The notes below the pieces were generated by a model, which did no database searches, was not told the DNA's origin, and was given only the letters and a program-made list of their open reading frames with translations. This document shows positions 49,495-58,694 of a stretch of 64,000 nt of DNA, one piece after another. The position numbers and the translations under genes are program-made. Positions within the stretch are counted from its first letter, which is position 1. Each line of letters begins with the position of its first letter. This stretch comes from Brevibacillus dissolubilis (GTDB taxonomy: Bacteria; Bacillota; Bacilli; Brevibacillales; Brevibacillaceae), in the NCBI RefSeq assembly GCF_006170445.1, contig NZ_VCNA01000013.1, forward strand, positions 62,001 through 126,000, read 5' to 3'.

Positions 49495-51258
49495 CTATTT
49501 TATTTGTCGGGATTGACTGAGATAGACTGCTTTTTTGACGTCGTACAGGCCGTCTATGGTAATCCGCAGGAATGGCAGGTGTGTCGCTGTGAAAAAGAGC
49601 AGGGAATAGATCGGGTCGAGATGGCTGTACCCCTTGTCACGCATGATCGCCTCGAAGCGCTCCGCCTGTGAAATCACTTCCTCCATCGGGGCATCTGTTA
49701 CTTTTCCGATGATCGGGAGCGGCATCTCGAAAACGCTTTGACCCTGCTCAAGCATCACGACTCCACCTCCGATCGTGATGACGCGCTGCAAGGCTTGGGC
49801 CATCGATTCTGGGTTGCGTCCGATCATGAGGTATTCATCTGATGCGTGATAGGTGGTAGCGATTGCTTCGATCTCGTTGCCGAAGCCTCTGACAATCCCG
49901 TGGGTAAGCTTGGTTCCTTGCCGGTCGATTAGGGCGATGAGCGCTAGTTCAGGATGTTCCGTCAGCGAAATAAACCCTTCTGCATCGGCAGGCAGAGGGA
50001 GCCGTACTTCTTTGGTTATGACAGCGTTGAGCATATCCATCACCGGGTATTCTGTGTCGGTTGCCGGGATGCGGAACCAGTCTGCTTGGATCTGTTCACG
50101 GATGTCAGGCAGCGGTACGGCAGGATAGACTTCCCGGCCAAGCTTTGGCGGCTGTGTGATAAGCTGTCCATTTTCTGCCCAGAGCTGACCATTGGCGATC
50201 ACGCGTACCGGTGTCGGATTGTCCGGCTGACTGAGAAAGAGGATGTCAGCGATTCGGCCTGGTGCGATGCCTCCCAATTCTTGATCCAGATGATAATACA
50301 CAGCTGGATTGAGCGTGGCCATCACATACGCTTCAATCGGCGGCATACCTGCTTCGATGGCGACGCGAATGGTGTAGTCCATGAAGCCGTGGCGCATCAT
50401 CGGCGGAGTCGAGCCATCTGAGGTGAGCATCATGCGGGAGGACCATGGGACCCCAAGCTCCATCAGCCCTTTGACGAGGGTCGGCAGGTCTGGGCGGATC
50501 GATGAATGGCGCAAGGTGGCATACATCCCAAGGCTCAGCCGGTGCAGGACCTCTTCTGCCTTGATGCTCTCGTGGCATGCTCCCACCCCAATCGCTGCAG
50601 CCATATTCAGCGTGTCAGGAGAAGCGCCTGGGTGGTGACCCTCGATGCGTTTGCCTAATTCGAGCGAGCGTCTGAGCCCGTACATCATCTCGTCCCGTTC
50701 CGCGAGAATCCCGCTCCAGTCGGTTAACTCGCCGCTCTGGATTACCAGCGGATGGTTGAGCAAGGTCTCAAACCGCTCTTTGGTGTAGCCTGATCTCATC
50801 TGCTCGCTGACCGTCTGCGGGTCGAGTCTGGCCCAGAACAGGTTTTTGACTGGATGTATCATATGACGTTCCATCCACTCGATAAAATCCTTCTGCTCCA
50901 GCATATCCACGATCTGCATCGTATCGGTGACCATCATCGTCGTCCCGCACTGCAGCGCGTAATCACTGAGCGTACCTAAGCTATACCATTGCATCGGGTG
51001 GGCATGCGGCTCGATATAGCCCGGTACGAGATACTGACCGCTGGCATCGATAATCTGTGTCGACTCATCTGTGAGCGGTTCGGTCTCTCCTACATAAGCG
51101 ATCCGCTCACCGGAGATCACGACATTCGCCTGTTTCCATGACTTGGTATATACATCAAGCACCGTACCACCTTTGATCCAGACCGTAGCCGGGTGTTGCC
51201 GTCTTGATGTACGAAACATCTGGTAAAACGCTTCTTCTGGTAATGGTCGTAATCGCAC
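49495..51258 (-). CDS. yerA: Adenine deaminase-like amidohydrolase, YerA family
   Basis: About 587 residues. It has the Ade/YerA amidohydrolase ligands: VPGYIEPHAHPMQW (metal His pair), IEGHHPGASP, GACHESIKAEE and MLTSDGSTPPMM. The C-terminal adenine deaminase-like domain follows (VRGFGNEIEAIATTYH). YerA homologues are listed as putative adenine deaminases; activity is not proved here. GTG 51258 stands seven bases behind GGAGGGG and is preferred to the TTG inside that site. In Bacillus subtilis yerA lies between purD and yerB, so position supports orthology. Confidence 0.9.
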   Translation of the reverse strand: MRLRPLPEEAFYQMFRTSRRQHPATVWIKGGTVLDVYTKSWKQANVVISGERIAYVGETEPLTDESTQIIDASGQYLVPGYIEPHAHPMQWYSLGTLSDYALQCGTTMMVTDTMQIVDMLEQKDFIEWMERHMIHPVKNLFWARLDPQTVSEQMRSGYTKERFETLLNHPLVIQSGELTDWSGILAERDEMMYGLRRSLELGKRIEGHHPGASPDTLNMAAAIGVGACHESIKAEEVLHRLSLGMYATLRHSSIRPDLPTLVKGLMELGVPWSSRMMLTSDGSTPPMMRHGFMDYTIRVAIEAGMPPIEAYVMATLNPAVYYHLDQELGGIAPGRIADILFLSQPDNPTPVRVIANGQLWAENGQLITQPPKLGREVYPAVPLPDIREQIQADWFRIPATDTEYPVMDMLNAVITKEVRLPLPADAEGFISLTEHPELALIALIDRQGTKLTHGIVRGFGNEIEAIATTYHASDEYLMIGRNPESMAQALQRVITIGGGVVMLEQGQSVFEMPLPIIGKVTDAPMEEVISQAERFEAIMRDKGYSHLDPIYSLLFFTATHLPFLRITIDGLYDVKKAVYLSQSRQIK

Positions 51259-51411
51259 CTGTTTCCCCTCCAATTGTTTTTACTCTAAAACTTATTCACA
51301 TCATAATAGACATTTCCTTTTCTTGTAAAGAAATCTTGAACAACAGAAATTACCTCGTCTGATTCTCCCTCCACAGAACAAACTACAACTATCTAAAAAG
51401 GGGGGTCACAC

Positions 51412-52002
51412 ATGAAGGAGAAACAAAATGTCGGAACATATGACGCGCAGCTGCGCATTACATTAGGTCTCTTAGGTCTGGCAGCCGGTGCGGCCAAGAT
51501 GGCACGCAATCCCCGCCGCGCTCCATGGTTTCTGATGGGCGTATCTGCTTATGCCGTCGCAGAAGGGATCACCCGTTACTGCCCGATCATGGCTGCCGGA
51601 GGAATCAGCACCCGTAAGGAAGATATCATCAGCAAAGCCCTCTCTACTGTCATGCCAGGCCGCACAATGGGTGCCAAAAATGAACACGGTCCAGAAAAAC
51701 GCAGCGCACGCGCCCAAGCGACCGAAGCCATCGTACCGAATATCGGTCTGAAAACTCCAGCATCCTTTACACCAGATGATCCCGAAAACAAGCGCACAGA
51801 CTTGGCTAAACCTGAGCTCAGCGACATGAAGCTGGAATCCGAGATCGCCCGCGCCATCATGGGCACGATTCAAGATCCTAAACTTAAAGAACAGATCGGC
51901 ACCCTCACCGGCTCCCGTGGTCAAGAACGCGGACAGCATGAGGACAAGCAGCAAGAACGGCACAGCGAGACCCGTCCTTCCAAACAAGAACTGCCGATCT
52001 AG
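51412..52002 (+). CDS. DUF2892-type membrane protein with long hydrophilic tail
   Basis: The 196-residue protein has at its N-terminus the DUF2892/YgaP-like pattern NVGTYDAQLRITLGLLGLAAG followed by ARNPRRAPWFLMGVSAYAVAEGITRYCPI, two helices with a conserved Cys-Pro. The remaining 135 residues are hydrophilic and charged, and end in a Gln/Glu/Arg-rich tail. AAGGGGGG precedes the ATG. It is co-transcribed with the small gene at 52016, 13 bases on. Function unknown. Confidence 0.75.
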   Translation: MKEKQNVGTYDAQLRITLGLLGLAAGAAKMARNPRRAPWFLMGVSAYAVAEGITRYCPIMAAGGISTRKEDIISKALSTVMPGRTMGAKNEHGPEKRSARAQATEAIVPNIGLKTPASFTPDDPENKRTDLAKPELSDMKLESEIARAIMGTIQDPKLKEQIGTLTGSRGQERGQHEDKQQERHSETRPSKQELPI

Positions 52003-52015
52003 GGGGTGAACAACG

Positions 52016-52150
52016 ATGTTTTGGCTCTCAGGAAGCAGCTTTTACGAATGGTTCTCACACAACCTGTTTGTGCTCGCTCTGGTGATTGGCTCGGTCTGGG
52101 CGATGGTCTACTTCGTCATCAAATCCCGTAAAAAGGGCCGTTATCACTAA
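52016..52150 (+). CDS. Small single-helix membrane protein, 44 residues
   Basis: ATG 52016 behind AGGGGGTGA gives 44 codons: a short polar head (MFWLSGSSFYEWFSHN), one membrane helix (LFVLALVIGSVWAMVYFVI) and a basic tail (KSRKKGRYH). It lies 13 bases behind the DUF2892 gene, so both are likely one operon. It resembles in layout the short EYxxD-motif membrane proteins of Bacillus, but the exact motif is absent. Function unknown; it is too short for standard gene callers. Confidence 0.7.
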   Translation: MFWLSGSSFYEWFSHNLFVLALVIGSVWAMVYFVIKSRKKGRYH

Positions 52151-52194
52151 TCGTAAGCACTGGTCATAGGTAGCCAGCCGCATTCGGCCCCTCA

Positions 52195-52233
52195 ACAAAA
52201 AACAGCCCTTCCTTATTCTCAAGGTTGGGCTGT
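52195..52233. terminator. Bidirectional terminator between the small membrane gene and hxlR
   Basis: ACAGCCC (52202-52208) pairs with GGGCTGT (52227-52233). On the minus strand a T run follows; the stem overlaps the last hxlR codons. Confidence 0.75.
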
Positions 52234-52665
52234 ATTTGTATGCGGACGTGTTATGACATCTGTTACATGTTCCTGACAGTGCGGGCAGAAGTATGCCATC
52301 TCCACTTCATGTCCACATGCTTCGTGAACCAGTTCTGTATAGGTCTCATCCAGATGCCGATTGCCCCAGATCGCGATGGCACTGATAACGGTGCTAAGCT
52401 GCTTTCCTTTTTCGGTGAGATGATACTCTAAGCGTGGCGGATGTGCGGAGTACTGCTTCGATCTAACAATCCCACGCTCCTCAAAATACTGCAACCGCTC
52501 TGACAGCACATTCGAAGAAATCCCTTCGAGCGAATGCTTCAGCTCACTGAATTTGTGAATGCCCATCAGCATATCCCGGATGATCAGGATAGACCAGCGA
52601 TCCCCGATGATATCCAGCGTTTTGGCGATGTTGCAGGATAGATTGTACGACTTGCTTTTGCTCAT
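52219..52665 (-). CDS. HxlR-family transcriptional regulator
   Basis: The 148-residue winged-helix protein has the HxlR signature CNIAKTLDIIGDRWSILIIRDML (Cys near residue 10), then FSELKHSLEGISSNVLSERLQYFEERGIV and a HLTEKGKQLS wing. The N-terminal Cys is the kind that senses electrophiles in HypR/YodB. The C-terminal extension ends in HEACGHEVEMAYFCPHCQ, three Cys and two His that look like a zinc or redox site, not standard for the family. It faces the MBL-fold gene divergently and probably represses it through repeats at 52748-52774. Confidence 0.9.
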   Translation of the reverse strand: MSKSKSYNLSCNIAKTLDIIGDRWSILIIRDMLMGIHKFSELKHSLEGISSNVLSERLQYFEERGIVRSKQYSAHPPRLEYHLTEKGKQLSTVISAIAIWGNRHLDETYTELVHEACGHEVEMAYFCPHCQEHVTDVITRPHTNTAQP

Positions 52666-52747
52666 CCCACGAGTACCTCCGATCTTCTTTCTCCTTCATC
52701 CATTATAGCATGGTGTATTTTTTTGTAATAGTTAATTGTTTTTTTAT

Positions 52748-52774
52748 ACTTAGTATCGTAAAGTTACTTAGTAT
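52748..52774. repeat. Direct repeat ACTTAGTAT between hxlR and the MBL gene
   Basis: Copies at 52748-52756 and 52766-52774, start-to-start distance 18 bases. Each lies in a near-palindrome. They stand in the 132-base divergent region and are the best candidate for the HxlR operator. Confidence 0.5.
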
Positions 52775-52806
52775 AAAAAACATTTTTTGTCAGGAGGTTG
52801 TATGTG

Positions 52807-53544
52807 ATGAGGATCAAGCGGTTAACATGGGCAGGCTTGTATGTACAATCCGGGAACACAGCTGTATTGATCGATCCGCTGGCCAGTCCCACTTCTTTTT
52901 TTGTTCCAACAGAAGAAGCTTTCCTACCGCTTCAGCCATTGGGACAGGTGGATGCTGTATTGTTGACGCATACGCATCTCGATCATTTCGATGCCGAGTC
53001 GTTGCGGAATGCCTATGGGACAGAGATCCCAATCTATGTGCCGGAAGATTCGGTCAGGGAAGTGCTTCAGGCTGGATTTACGAAGGTAATCGGGGTCAGG
53101 GTTGGTGAATCCTATCCGTTGGGGGATCTGTCTGCTATTGTGGCCGATTCTGTCGATGGCTTCGGTTTCCCGCAAGTGGCTTGGATCGTCTCAGATGGTA
53201 CGCACAAGCTGATTCATACAGGCGACACGCTCTGGCACGGTTATTGGTGGAAAATCAAGCGGCTTTATGGTCCCATCCACTATGCCTTCCTCCCCGTGAA
53301 CGGCCCCATGCTGGAGGTGAACGGGGTGACACCGAGTCACCAGCCTGCTGCCATGACGCCAGAGCAGGCTGTCTCTGCTGCTCATCTCTTAGCTGTGGAG
53401 CAATTCATTCCGATTCACTATCAGACGTTCCATTCACCACCGCTCTATGCCGAGACGGCCGATGTGTTGGGACGGCTTCAGCAGGCTTCCCGTGAGTTAG
53501 ACGTCCATTTACATATCGTGCCCCCAGGTGAGTGGGTTTCATAA
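52807..53544 (+). CDS. MBL-fold metal-dependent hydrolase (UlaG/YycJ-like)
   Basis: The 245-residue protein has metallo-beta-lactamase-fold motif HTHLDHFDAESL (HxHxDH, near 58-63), IHTGDTLWHG and IPIHYQTFHSP, which give metal ligands. The pattern is closest to UlaG-type lactonases/hydrolases without a nucleic-acid domain. ATG 52807 and GTG 52804 both follow AGGAGG (52792-52797). A divergent HxlR gene likely regulates it, so it may act on a reactive or aromatic compound sensed by that protein; substrate unknown. Confidence 0.88.
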   Translation: MRIKRLTWAGLYVQSGNTAVLIDPLASPTSFFVPTEEAFLPLQPLGQVDAVLLTHTHLDHFDAESLRNAYGTEIPIYVPEDSVREVLQAGFTKVIGVRVGESYPLGDLSAIVADSVDGFGFPQVAWIVSDGTHKLIHTGDTLWHGYWWKIKRLYGPIHYAFLPVNGPMLEVNGVTPSHQPAAMTPEQAVSAAHLLAVEQFIPIHYQTFHSPPLYAETADVLGRLQQASRELDVHLHIVPPGEWVS

Positions 53545-53567
53545 ATTAAATTTATTAACAATGAGCC

Positions 53568-53604
53568 AACAGCCCTGCTTTGTCAAAAGCACGGCTGTTT
53601 TTTT
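53568..53604 (+). terminator. Terminator of the MBL-fold gene
   Basis: AACAGCC-TGC-TTT pairs with AAA-GCA-GGCTGTT and is followed by seven T. Confidence 0.88.
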
Positions 53605-53650
53605 ATGCCAAATGAAACATTACCAATTCCCTCTTATTCTGGCATAATTA

Positions 53651-53679
53651 TTGTATTACTTCTTATATAATTATACTAT
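53651..53679 (+). promoter_or_regulatory. Putative promoter of the KinB-like kinase gene
   Basis: TTGTAT (53651-53656) and TACTAT (53674-53679) separated by 17 bases, 20 bases before the TTG start. Confidence 0.55.
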
Positions 53680-53698
53680 CTGCTGGGAGGTGATCAAC

Positions 53699-55747
53699 TT
53701 GTACAAGGAGCTGTTTATTAACGTCTTGTTGATATTTACCCCGATCTGGTTCTGTCAAGTCTTCATGTACGACCGGCTGTTTGATCGCCGTTCGGTTCCA
53801 ACACAGATTGTGATGGGAGCATTCTGTGGAGTTGCTTCTATTTTATGCATGCTGTTTCCCATCATCACTGGAAACAGCGGTGATTCTCCTTTTCTATGGG
53901 ACTTGCGCTGGATTCCGTTTTTACTGGCGATTTTTTATGGGGGAACATACGGTGGAGCCACAGCGTTCCTCTTACTGATAGGGTACAGGCTCTATGTCGG
54001 GAGCGGTTCTGCCTTTGTCACCGTTCTTGTGGATGCTGTGGTATTCTATCTGTTATTTGTGCCGTTACATAATTGGTATCATCGGTTTAACCGCTATCAA
54101 AAGGTGCTGATCAGCTTTGCCGCGTCCGTCATGACCTTTTCGATCATGTTGATCTCGCTTCGGGTTTACTTGGATCAGGAGAACAAGCTGGACTTTTTCC
54201 AGAGCTATGGGTCAAGTCTCTTTCCTTTTATGGGGATCTGTTATGTACTCGCTACGCTGGTGGCCGTCCTGCTGATGGAAAATATTATTGATAACACCCG
54301 CATCCGCGTACAGGCGAAGCATCTGGTCGATACGTCCTTTGACACCATCGGGATCATCCGCGACAACAGATGGGTCTTCCTCAACGAATCAGGGCTCAAG
54401 ATGTTCGGAGCCACAGACGAGAGGCTGATCGTGGGTCAGCCTGTGACGAACCTGCTTCACCCCGACTACCACCACATCTGCAAAGAAAGCTTTACCCACA
54501 TCGCCTCGGAAAAGCAGGCGGTCTGTCAACTGGAATGGCAATGGAACACCTTTTACGGTGAGTTGCTGGACACCGAGGTGCAGTTCATCCCCTATACCTT
54601 CGAGAATAGATCGGCGATCCAGATCGTCATCCGCGATATCTCTGCCCGCAAACAGATCGAATCCGAGTTAATCCAACGTGAGGAGCAATACCGCAAACTC
54701 GTTGAGGAGTCACCGAACATCAAGTTTATTGTAGCCAACGGGCGATGCCTCTATATCAACCAGACAGGGGTCACCATGCTTCATGCCGGGGACAAGAGTC
54801 AGGTCATCGGCAGACCGATGTCTGATTTCATCCACCCTGACTTCCATGAGGTCTTCAACCGAAACGTTCAGCTGGTCAAGCATGGCTTAACCGCCGAAGT
54901 GACCGAGGAAAAATTGATCCGCATGGACGGAGAAATCCTCGATGTCGAAGTCAGAGCACTCCCTACCGTCTATCATGGACACCCGGCCCAGTTAATCATC
55001 GTCTCCGACATCACCGAGCTGAAAAAAAGCCGGGAAATCCTCCAGCAGTCCGAAAAGCTGACAGTCGTCGGCGAACTAGCTGCCGGCATCGCCCACGAAA
55101 TCCGCAATCCGCTCACCAGCCTGCGGGGCTTCGTCCAGCTGTTCCAGTATCAGGCGGTCAGCAACAATGAAGAAGTGTACCGCATCATGCTCTCCGAGAT
55201 CGACCGGATCAATACGATCGTCGGCGAACTATTGCTCCTCGCCAAGCCGAAAAAAATGGACTTTGAGGATAAAAACCTGCTGTTCGTCATCGAAGACGTG
55301 CTGGCTCTGCTCCAACCACAGGCGCATTTATTGAATATCCAATTTTTCACCCATTTTCAGACGTCCAGCCCGTTCATCCACTGTGCAGAAAATAAGCTCA
55401 AGCAGGTCTTTATCAATATCCTCAAAAACGGCATGGAAGCAATGCCAGACGGTGGAGAAATCCATATCTACGTAGAAGTCGGGCAGGATCAGGTATCGAT
55501 TCGTTTTGTCGACCAAGGCTGTGGAATCCCCGAAGACCGCCTCCCCAAAATCGGTCAGGCATTTTTTACGACCAAAGAAAAAGGCACAGGGCTTGGGATT
55601 ATGGTAAGTTATAGTATTATAGACAGTCATCACGGGCAGATGTATTTTCACAGTCAGGCGGGCACGGGCACGACCGTTATCGTCGTACTCCCCATCGCTG
55701 TGGGAACCACGATCACATCTCCGGTGAAGCAACTGGTAGAATTATAA
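53699..55747 (+). CDS. Sporulation-type sensor histidine kinase (KinB-like N-terminus, two PAS domains)
   Basis: About 682 residues from TTG 53699, 7-8 bases behind GGAGGTGATC. The first 195 residues form about six helices of the 5TM-5TMR_LYT type. Two PAS domains follow (about 205-318 and 325-445), the second with FIVANGRCLYINQTGV. The kinase core has HisKA (ELAAGIAHEIRNPLTSLRG, His near 466) and HATPase_c with NILKNGMEAMPDGG and GTGLGIMVSYSIIDSHHG. The layout resembles KinB and other Spo0F-phosphorylating kinases, so a role in starting sporulation is likely but not shown. No partner regulator is adjacent. Confidence 0.9.
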   Translation: MYKELFINVLLIFTPIWFCQVFMYDRLFDRRSVPTQIVMGAFCGVASILCMLFPIITGNSGDSPFLWDLRWIPFLLAIFYGGTYGGATAFLLLIGYRLYVGSGSAFVTVLVDAVVFYLLFVPLHNWYHRFNRYQKVLISFAASVMTFSIMLISLRVYLDQENKLDFFQSYGSSLFPFMGICYVLATLVAVLLMENIIDNTRIRVQAKHLVDTSFDTIGIIRDNRWVFLNESGLKMFGATDERLIVGQPVTNLLHPDYHHICKESFTHIASEKQAVCQLEWQWNTFYGELLDTEVQFIPYTFENRSAIQIVIRDISARKQIESELIQREEQYRKLVEESPNIKFIVANGRCLYINQTGVTMLHAGDKSQVIGRPMSDFIHPDFHEVFNRNVQLVKHGLTAEVTEEKLIRMDGEILDVEVRALPTVYHGHPAQLIIVSDITELKKSREILQQSEKLTVVGELAAGIAHEIRNPLTSLRGFVQLFQYQAVSNNEEVYRIMLSEIDRINTIVGELLLLAKPKKMDFEDKNLLFVIEDVLALLQPQAHLLNIQFFTHFQTSSPFIHCAENKLKQVFINILKNGMEAMPDGGEIHIYVEVGQDQVSIRFVDQGCGIPEDRLPKIGQAFFTTKEKGTGLGIMVSYSIIDSHHGQMYFHSQAGTGTTVIVVLPIAVGTTITSPVKQLVEL

Positions 55748-55765
55748 AAAAGGAGAGAACCGCTT

Positions 55766-56809
55766 ATGTCTATTATTCGTGCAGGTCTCGTCGGCTATGG
55801 CTTATCTGGCTCCGTCTTCCAAGCACCAGTCATGGAGGGAGCAGAAGGTCTTGTTTTACATAAAGTCGTCTCGTCCCGCCCAGAGGATGTACACGCCGAT
55901 TATCCAGAGGTCACCGTCGTCTCAAGCTATGATGAACTGCTCTCTGACCCTGATATTGATCTGGTGATTATTACAACACCGAATACGACCCATTTCCCGT
56001 ATGCCAAGCAAGCCTTGGAAGCCGGAAAACATGTTGTCGTCGAAAAGCCCTTCGTCAACCGTTCCGCTGATGCCCTTGAGCTGATCGAGCTTGCCCAGCA
56101 AAAGCAGCGTGTGCTCAGCGTCTACCACAACCGCCGCTGGGATAATGATTTTTTAACTGTAAAAGAATTGATCGAATCTGGTGAACTCGGTGAGATCAAC
56201 ACCTACGAGGCTCATTACGACCGTTTCCGCCCTGAGGTAAAAAACCGCTGGCGTGAACAGAATATCGAAGGCTCTGGCAGCTTGTATGACCTAGGCTCCC
56301 ACTTGATCGATCAGGCGCTCCATCTGTTTGGCCTGCCTGAAGCGGTATACGGTGATTCCTTCGTACAGCGCGTCAACGGTCAGGCTCCCGATTATTTTCA
56401 TCTGGTGCTCTACTATGGCAACAGACGGGTCATCCTGCATTGCGGCTCGATTGTCAAAGAAGCTGGCCCGCATTTCCAAGTGCACGGAAGCAAAGGCAGC
56501 TACATCAAGTACGGCATGGACTCCCAGGAAGATCAGCTCCGCCAAGGTAAAAAACCGGGTGCTGCCGGATGGGGCGAGGATTCCCCAGAGCGCTATGGTC
56601 AGCTGACACTTGATGTCGACGGAGAGACCATCACACGCACCGTAGAGACGCGCATCGGTGGCTACGAGAAATACTATCAAGGAATCGTCGATGCGATCCT
56701 GCATGGCAAAGAAGTGCCTGTATCAGCAGTAGACGGGATGAACGTGATCAAGGTGATTGAACTGGCGATGGTCAGTGTTGCTGAAGGCCGTGTTGTTCCT
56801 TTCAAGTAA
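55766..56809 (+). CDS. Gfo/Idh/MocA-family oxidoreductase
   Basis: The 347-residue protein has an N-terminal Rossmann domain with GYGLSGSVFQAP, LVIITTPNTTHFPYAKQAL and the catalytic Glu-Lys-Pro segment HVVVEKPF near 91-98, followed by a C-terminal alpha/beta domain with SVYHNRRWDNDFLTV and NIEGSGSLYDLGSHLIDQ. This resembles YvaA/IolW-like sugar or inositol dehydrogenases. AAGGAGAG precedes the ATG, 18 bases after the kinase stop. It may be co-transcribed with the kinase, but function in sporulation is not implied. Confidence 0.92.
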   Translation: MSIIRAGLVGYGLSGSVFQAPVMEGAEGLVLHKVVSSRPEDVHADYPEVTVVSSYDELLSDPDIDLVIITTPNTTHFPYAKQALEAGKHVVVEKPFVNRSADALELIELAQQKQRVLSVYHNRRWDNDFLTVKELIESGELGEINTYEAHYDRFRPEVKNRWREQNIEGSGSLYDLGSHLIDQALHLFGLPEAVYGDSFVQRVNGQAPDYFHLVLYYGNRRVILHCGSIVKEAGPHFQVHGSKGSYIKYGMDSQEDQLRQGKKPGAAGWGEDSPERYGQLTLDVDGETITRTVETRIGGYEKYYQGIVDAILHGKEVPVSAVDGMNVIKVIELAMVSVAEGRVVPFK

Positions 56810-56843
56810 CCGTTCCTCCTCGATGATATAGCCAGTGAAACGA

Positions 56844-56888
56844 AAAGACGCCGCAAATTCCACTAACCATGTGGACTTGCGGCTTTTT
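56844..56888 (+). terminator. Terminator after the Gfo/Idh gene
   Basis: GCCGCAA-CCAC pairs with GTGG-TTGCGGC; a short T run follows. Confidence 0.8.
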
Positions 56889-56982
56889 AAGTTATTTACA
56901 TTTTCACTTAACTCCATCATAAACAGATACGCGGTATTACCGTCTAATTGATGTAATGTTTTTTGATAAAGGAGTGTTTTGT

Positions 56983-57363
56983 TTGAAGTACTATTCCTTG
57001 GTTCTTATGCTCGTTACCACGGTATTAGCTTCCTGCGGTCAAGTACCTGCTGAGACCACTTCCTCAAAAGTGAACCTGCATAACAACGGCTCCTCTTATG
57101 AATTTATCACCGAGAATGTCCTTCCCCCAAGCATCAAGGAAAAGTATGACAACACGGAGGATATTGCTTTTGTTCAGGAAGACCCAAATACCTTCTACAT
57201 CCTGTCCAAACAACCCTGTGGCTACAGCTCAGTTACCATTGACTCAGCAGGAAAATGGCACATCTGGGAGTCGGACCAGTCCGCTCATCATCTGATCAAG
57301 ATCACCTGCAACGATTGCGGACTTACCGAAGACGATCTTTCATTTTACAGCTCCATCCAGTAA
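56983..57363 (+). CDS. Unrecognised small lipoprotein
   Basis: The 126-residue lipoprotein has lipobox VLASCGQ. The TTG start at 56983 follows AAAGGAGTG by about six bases. The mature part has three more Cys (QPCGYSS and TCNDCG), which could form disulfides. A strand motif (TIDSAGKWHIWE) is visible. No family recognised. Confidence 0.65.
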   Translation: MKYYSLVLMLVTTVLASCGQVPAETTSSKVNLHNNGSSYEFITENVLPPSIKEKYDNTEDIAFVQEDPNTFYILSKQPCGYSSVTIDSAGKWHIWESDQSAHHLIKITCNDCGLTEDDLSFYSSIQ

Positions 57364-57364
57364 C

Positions 57365-57398
57365 AAAAAAAGCAACCGAGTGATCGGCTGCTTTTTTT
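57365..57398. terminator. Bidirectional terminator between the lipoprotein gene and purD
   Basis: AAAAAAAGCAACCGA pairs with TCGGCTGCTTTTTTT (one mismatch); it can end both converging transcripts. Confidence 0.9.
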
Positions 57399-57405
57399 AT
57401 GGGGT

Positions 57406-58677
57406 TTAGACATGCTTCAACGCTTTATCCCCGATATCTTTACGGTAATGCGCACCTTCAAACGAGACCTTCTCCACGTTCTCATACGCTTTTTTCTGTG
57501 CTTCCACAAACGTAGTGCCAATCGCGGTCACACCGAGTACGCGTCCGCCGTTGGTTACAATTGCGTTGTCCTTTTGCTTCGTGCCTGCGTGGAAGACAAC
57601 TGCATTCATCTCATCCACTTTGCCGAGGCCGAGGATTTCCGCCCCTTTTGGATAATCGCCCGGGTAGCCAGGTGCTGCCATGATGACGCAGACAGCACTG
57701 CCCTGCTTCCATTGGACATCGATGGAATCCAGCTCTCCATTGATTGTCGCCAGCACGATATCCAAGAGATCGGTCTCAAGCAGCGGCAGGACGACTTGTG
57801 TCTCAGGGTCACCGAAGCGGGCGTTGAATTCTACAACTTTTGGCCCTTCCGAAGTGATCATCAGACCAGTGTAGAGGATGCCTTTGAACGGGATGCCTTC
57901 CTGCACCATCGCTTTGGCCATTGGCTCTACGATCGTTTTCACAACTTGATCCACCAATTCAGCAGACATGTGAGGAACAGGTGCATAGGTACCCATCCCG
58001 CCTGTATTCGGGCCTTTGTCACCGTCGAAGACTGCTTTATGGTCTTGCGAGGTGATCATCGGCTTGACTGTCTCTCCGTCTACAAAAGCAAGCAGGGTCA
58101 ATTCTTCACCGAACATGCACTCCTCCACAACCACGCGCGAACCCGCTTGGCCGAAGGCGTTCTCCTCCATGATCTGGTGCAGGGCCTGTTCTGCCTCTTC
58201 CAAGGTCTGTGCTACCACGACCCCTTTCCCTGCGGCCAGACCGTCTGCTTTGATCACGATCGGAGCACCCTGCTCACGTACATAGGCGAGTGCAGACGGA
58301 TAGTCCATGAACGATTCATAGGCTGCTGTCGGGATGTTGTAATGTTTCATCAAGCTTTTGGCAAAAGACTTGCTGCCTTCGATTTTTGCCGCTTGTGAGG
58401 ATGGACCAAAGATCGGCAGGTTGCGTGCCTCGAAGAAGTCCACGATACCTGCGAGCAGAGGGTCTTCCGGTCCGACGATAGTCACGTCGATCCCCTCTTC
58501 TTTGACGAACTGTGCGAGAGCGGCGAAGTCACTCACCGGGATCTCCACATTGGTTGCCAGCCCGGCAGTACCGCCGTTGCCCGGAGCGCAGTAGATTTTT
58601 TCGACCTTGGAGCTTTGCGCCAGCTTCCAGACAATCGTGTGTTCACGGCCACCGTTGCCGATTACCAGTACGTTCAT
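57406..58677 (-). CDS. purD: Phosphoribosylamine-glycine ligase
   Basis: The 423-residue ATP-grasp enzyme makes GAR from phosphoribosylamine and glycine, step 2 of purine synthesis. It begins VLVIGNGGREHTIVWKLAQS, and has VIKADGLAAGKGVVVA, FLEGEEL-like CMFGEELTLLAFVDG, KGPNTGGMGTYAPVP and VEFNARFGDPETQVVLP. GAGGAGGGG stands eight bases before the ATG. It follows purH by 18 bases, as the last gene of the purHD pair. Confidence 0.97.
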   Translation of the reverse strand: MNVLVIGNGGREHTIVWKLAQSSKVEKIYCAPGNGGTAGLATNVEIPVSDFAALAQFVKEEGIDVTIVGPEDPLLAGIVDFFEARNLPIFGPSSQAAKIEGSKSFAKSLMKHYNIPTAAYESFMDYPSALAYVREQGAPIVIKADGLAAGKGVVVAQTLEEAEQALHQIMEENAFGQAGSRVVVEECMFGEELTLLAFVDGETVKPMITSQDHKAVFDGDKGPNTGGMGTYAPVPHMSAELVDQVVKTIVEPMAKAMVQEGIPFKGILYTGLMITSEGPKVVEFNARFGDPETQVVLPLLETDLLDIVLATINGELDSIDVQWKQGSAVCVIMAAPGYPGDYPKGAEILGLGKVDEMNAVVFHAGTKQKDNAIVTNGGRVLGVTAIGTTFVEAQKKAYENVEKVSFEGAHYRKDIGDKALKHV

Positions 58678-58694
58678 GTTAACGTCCCCTCCTC

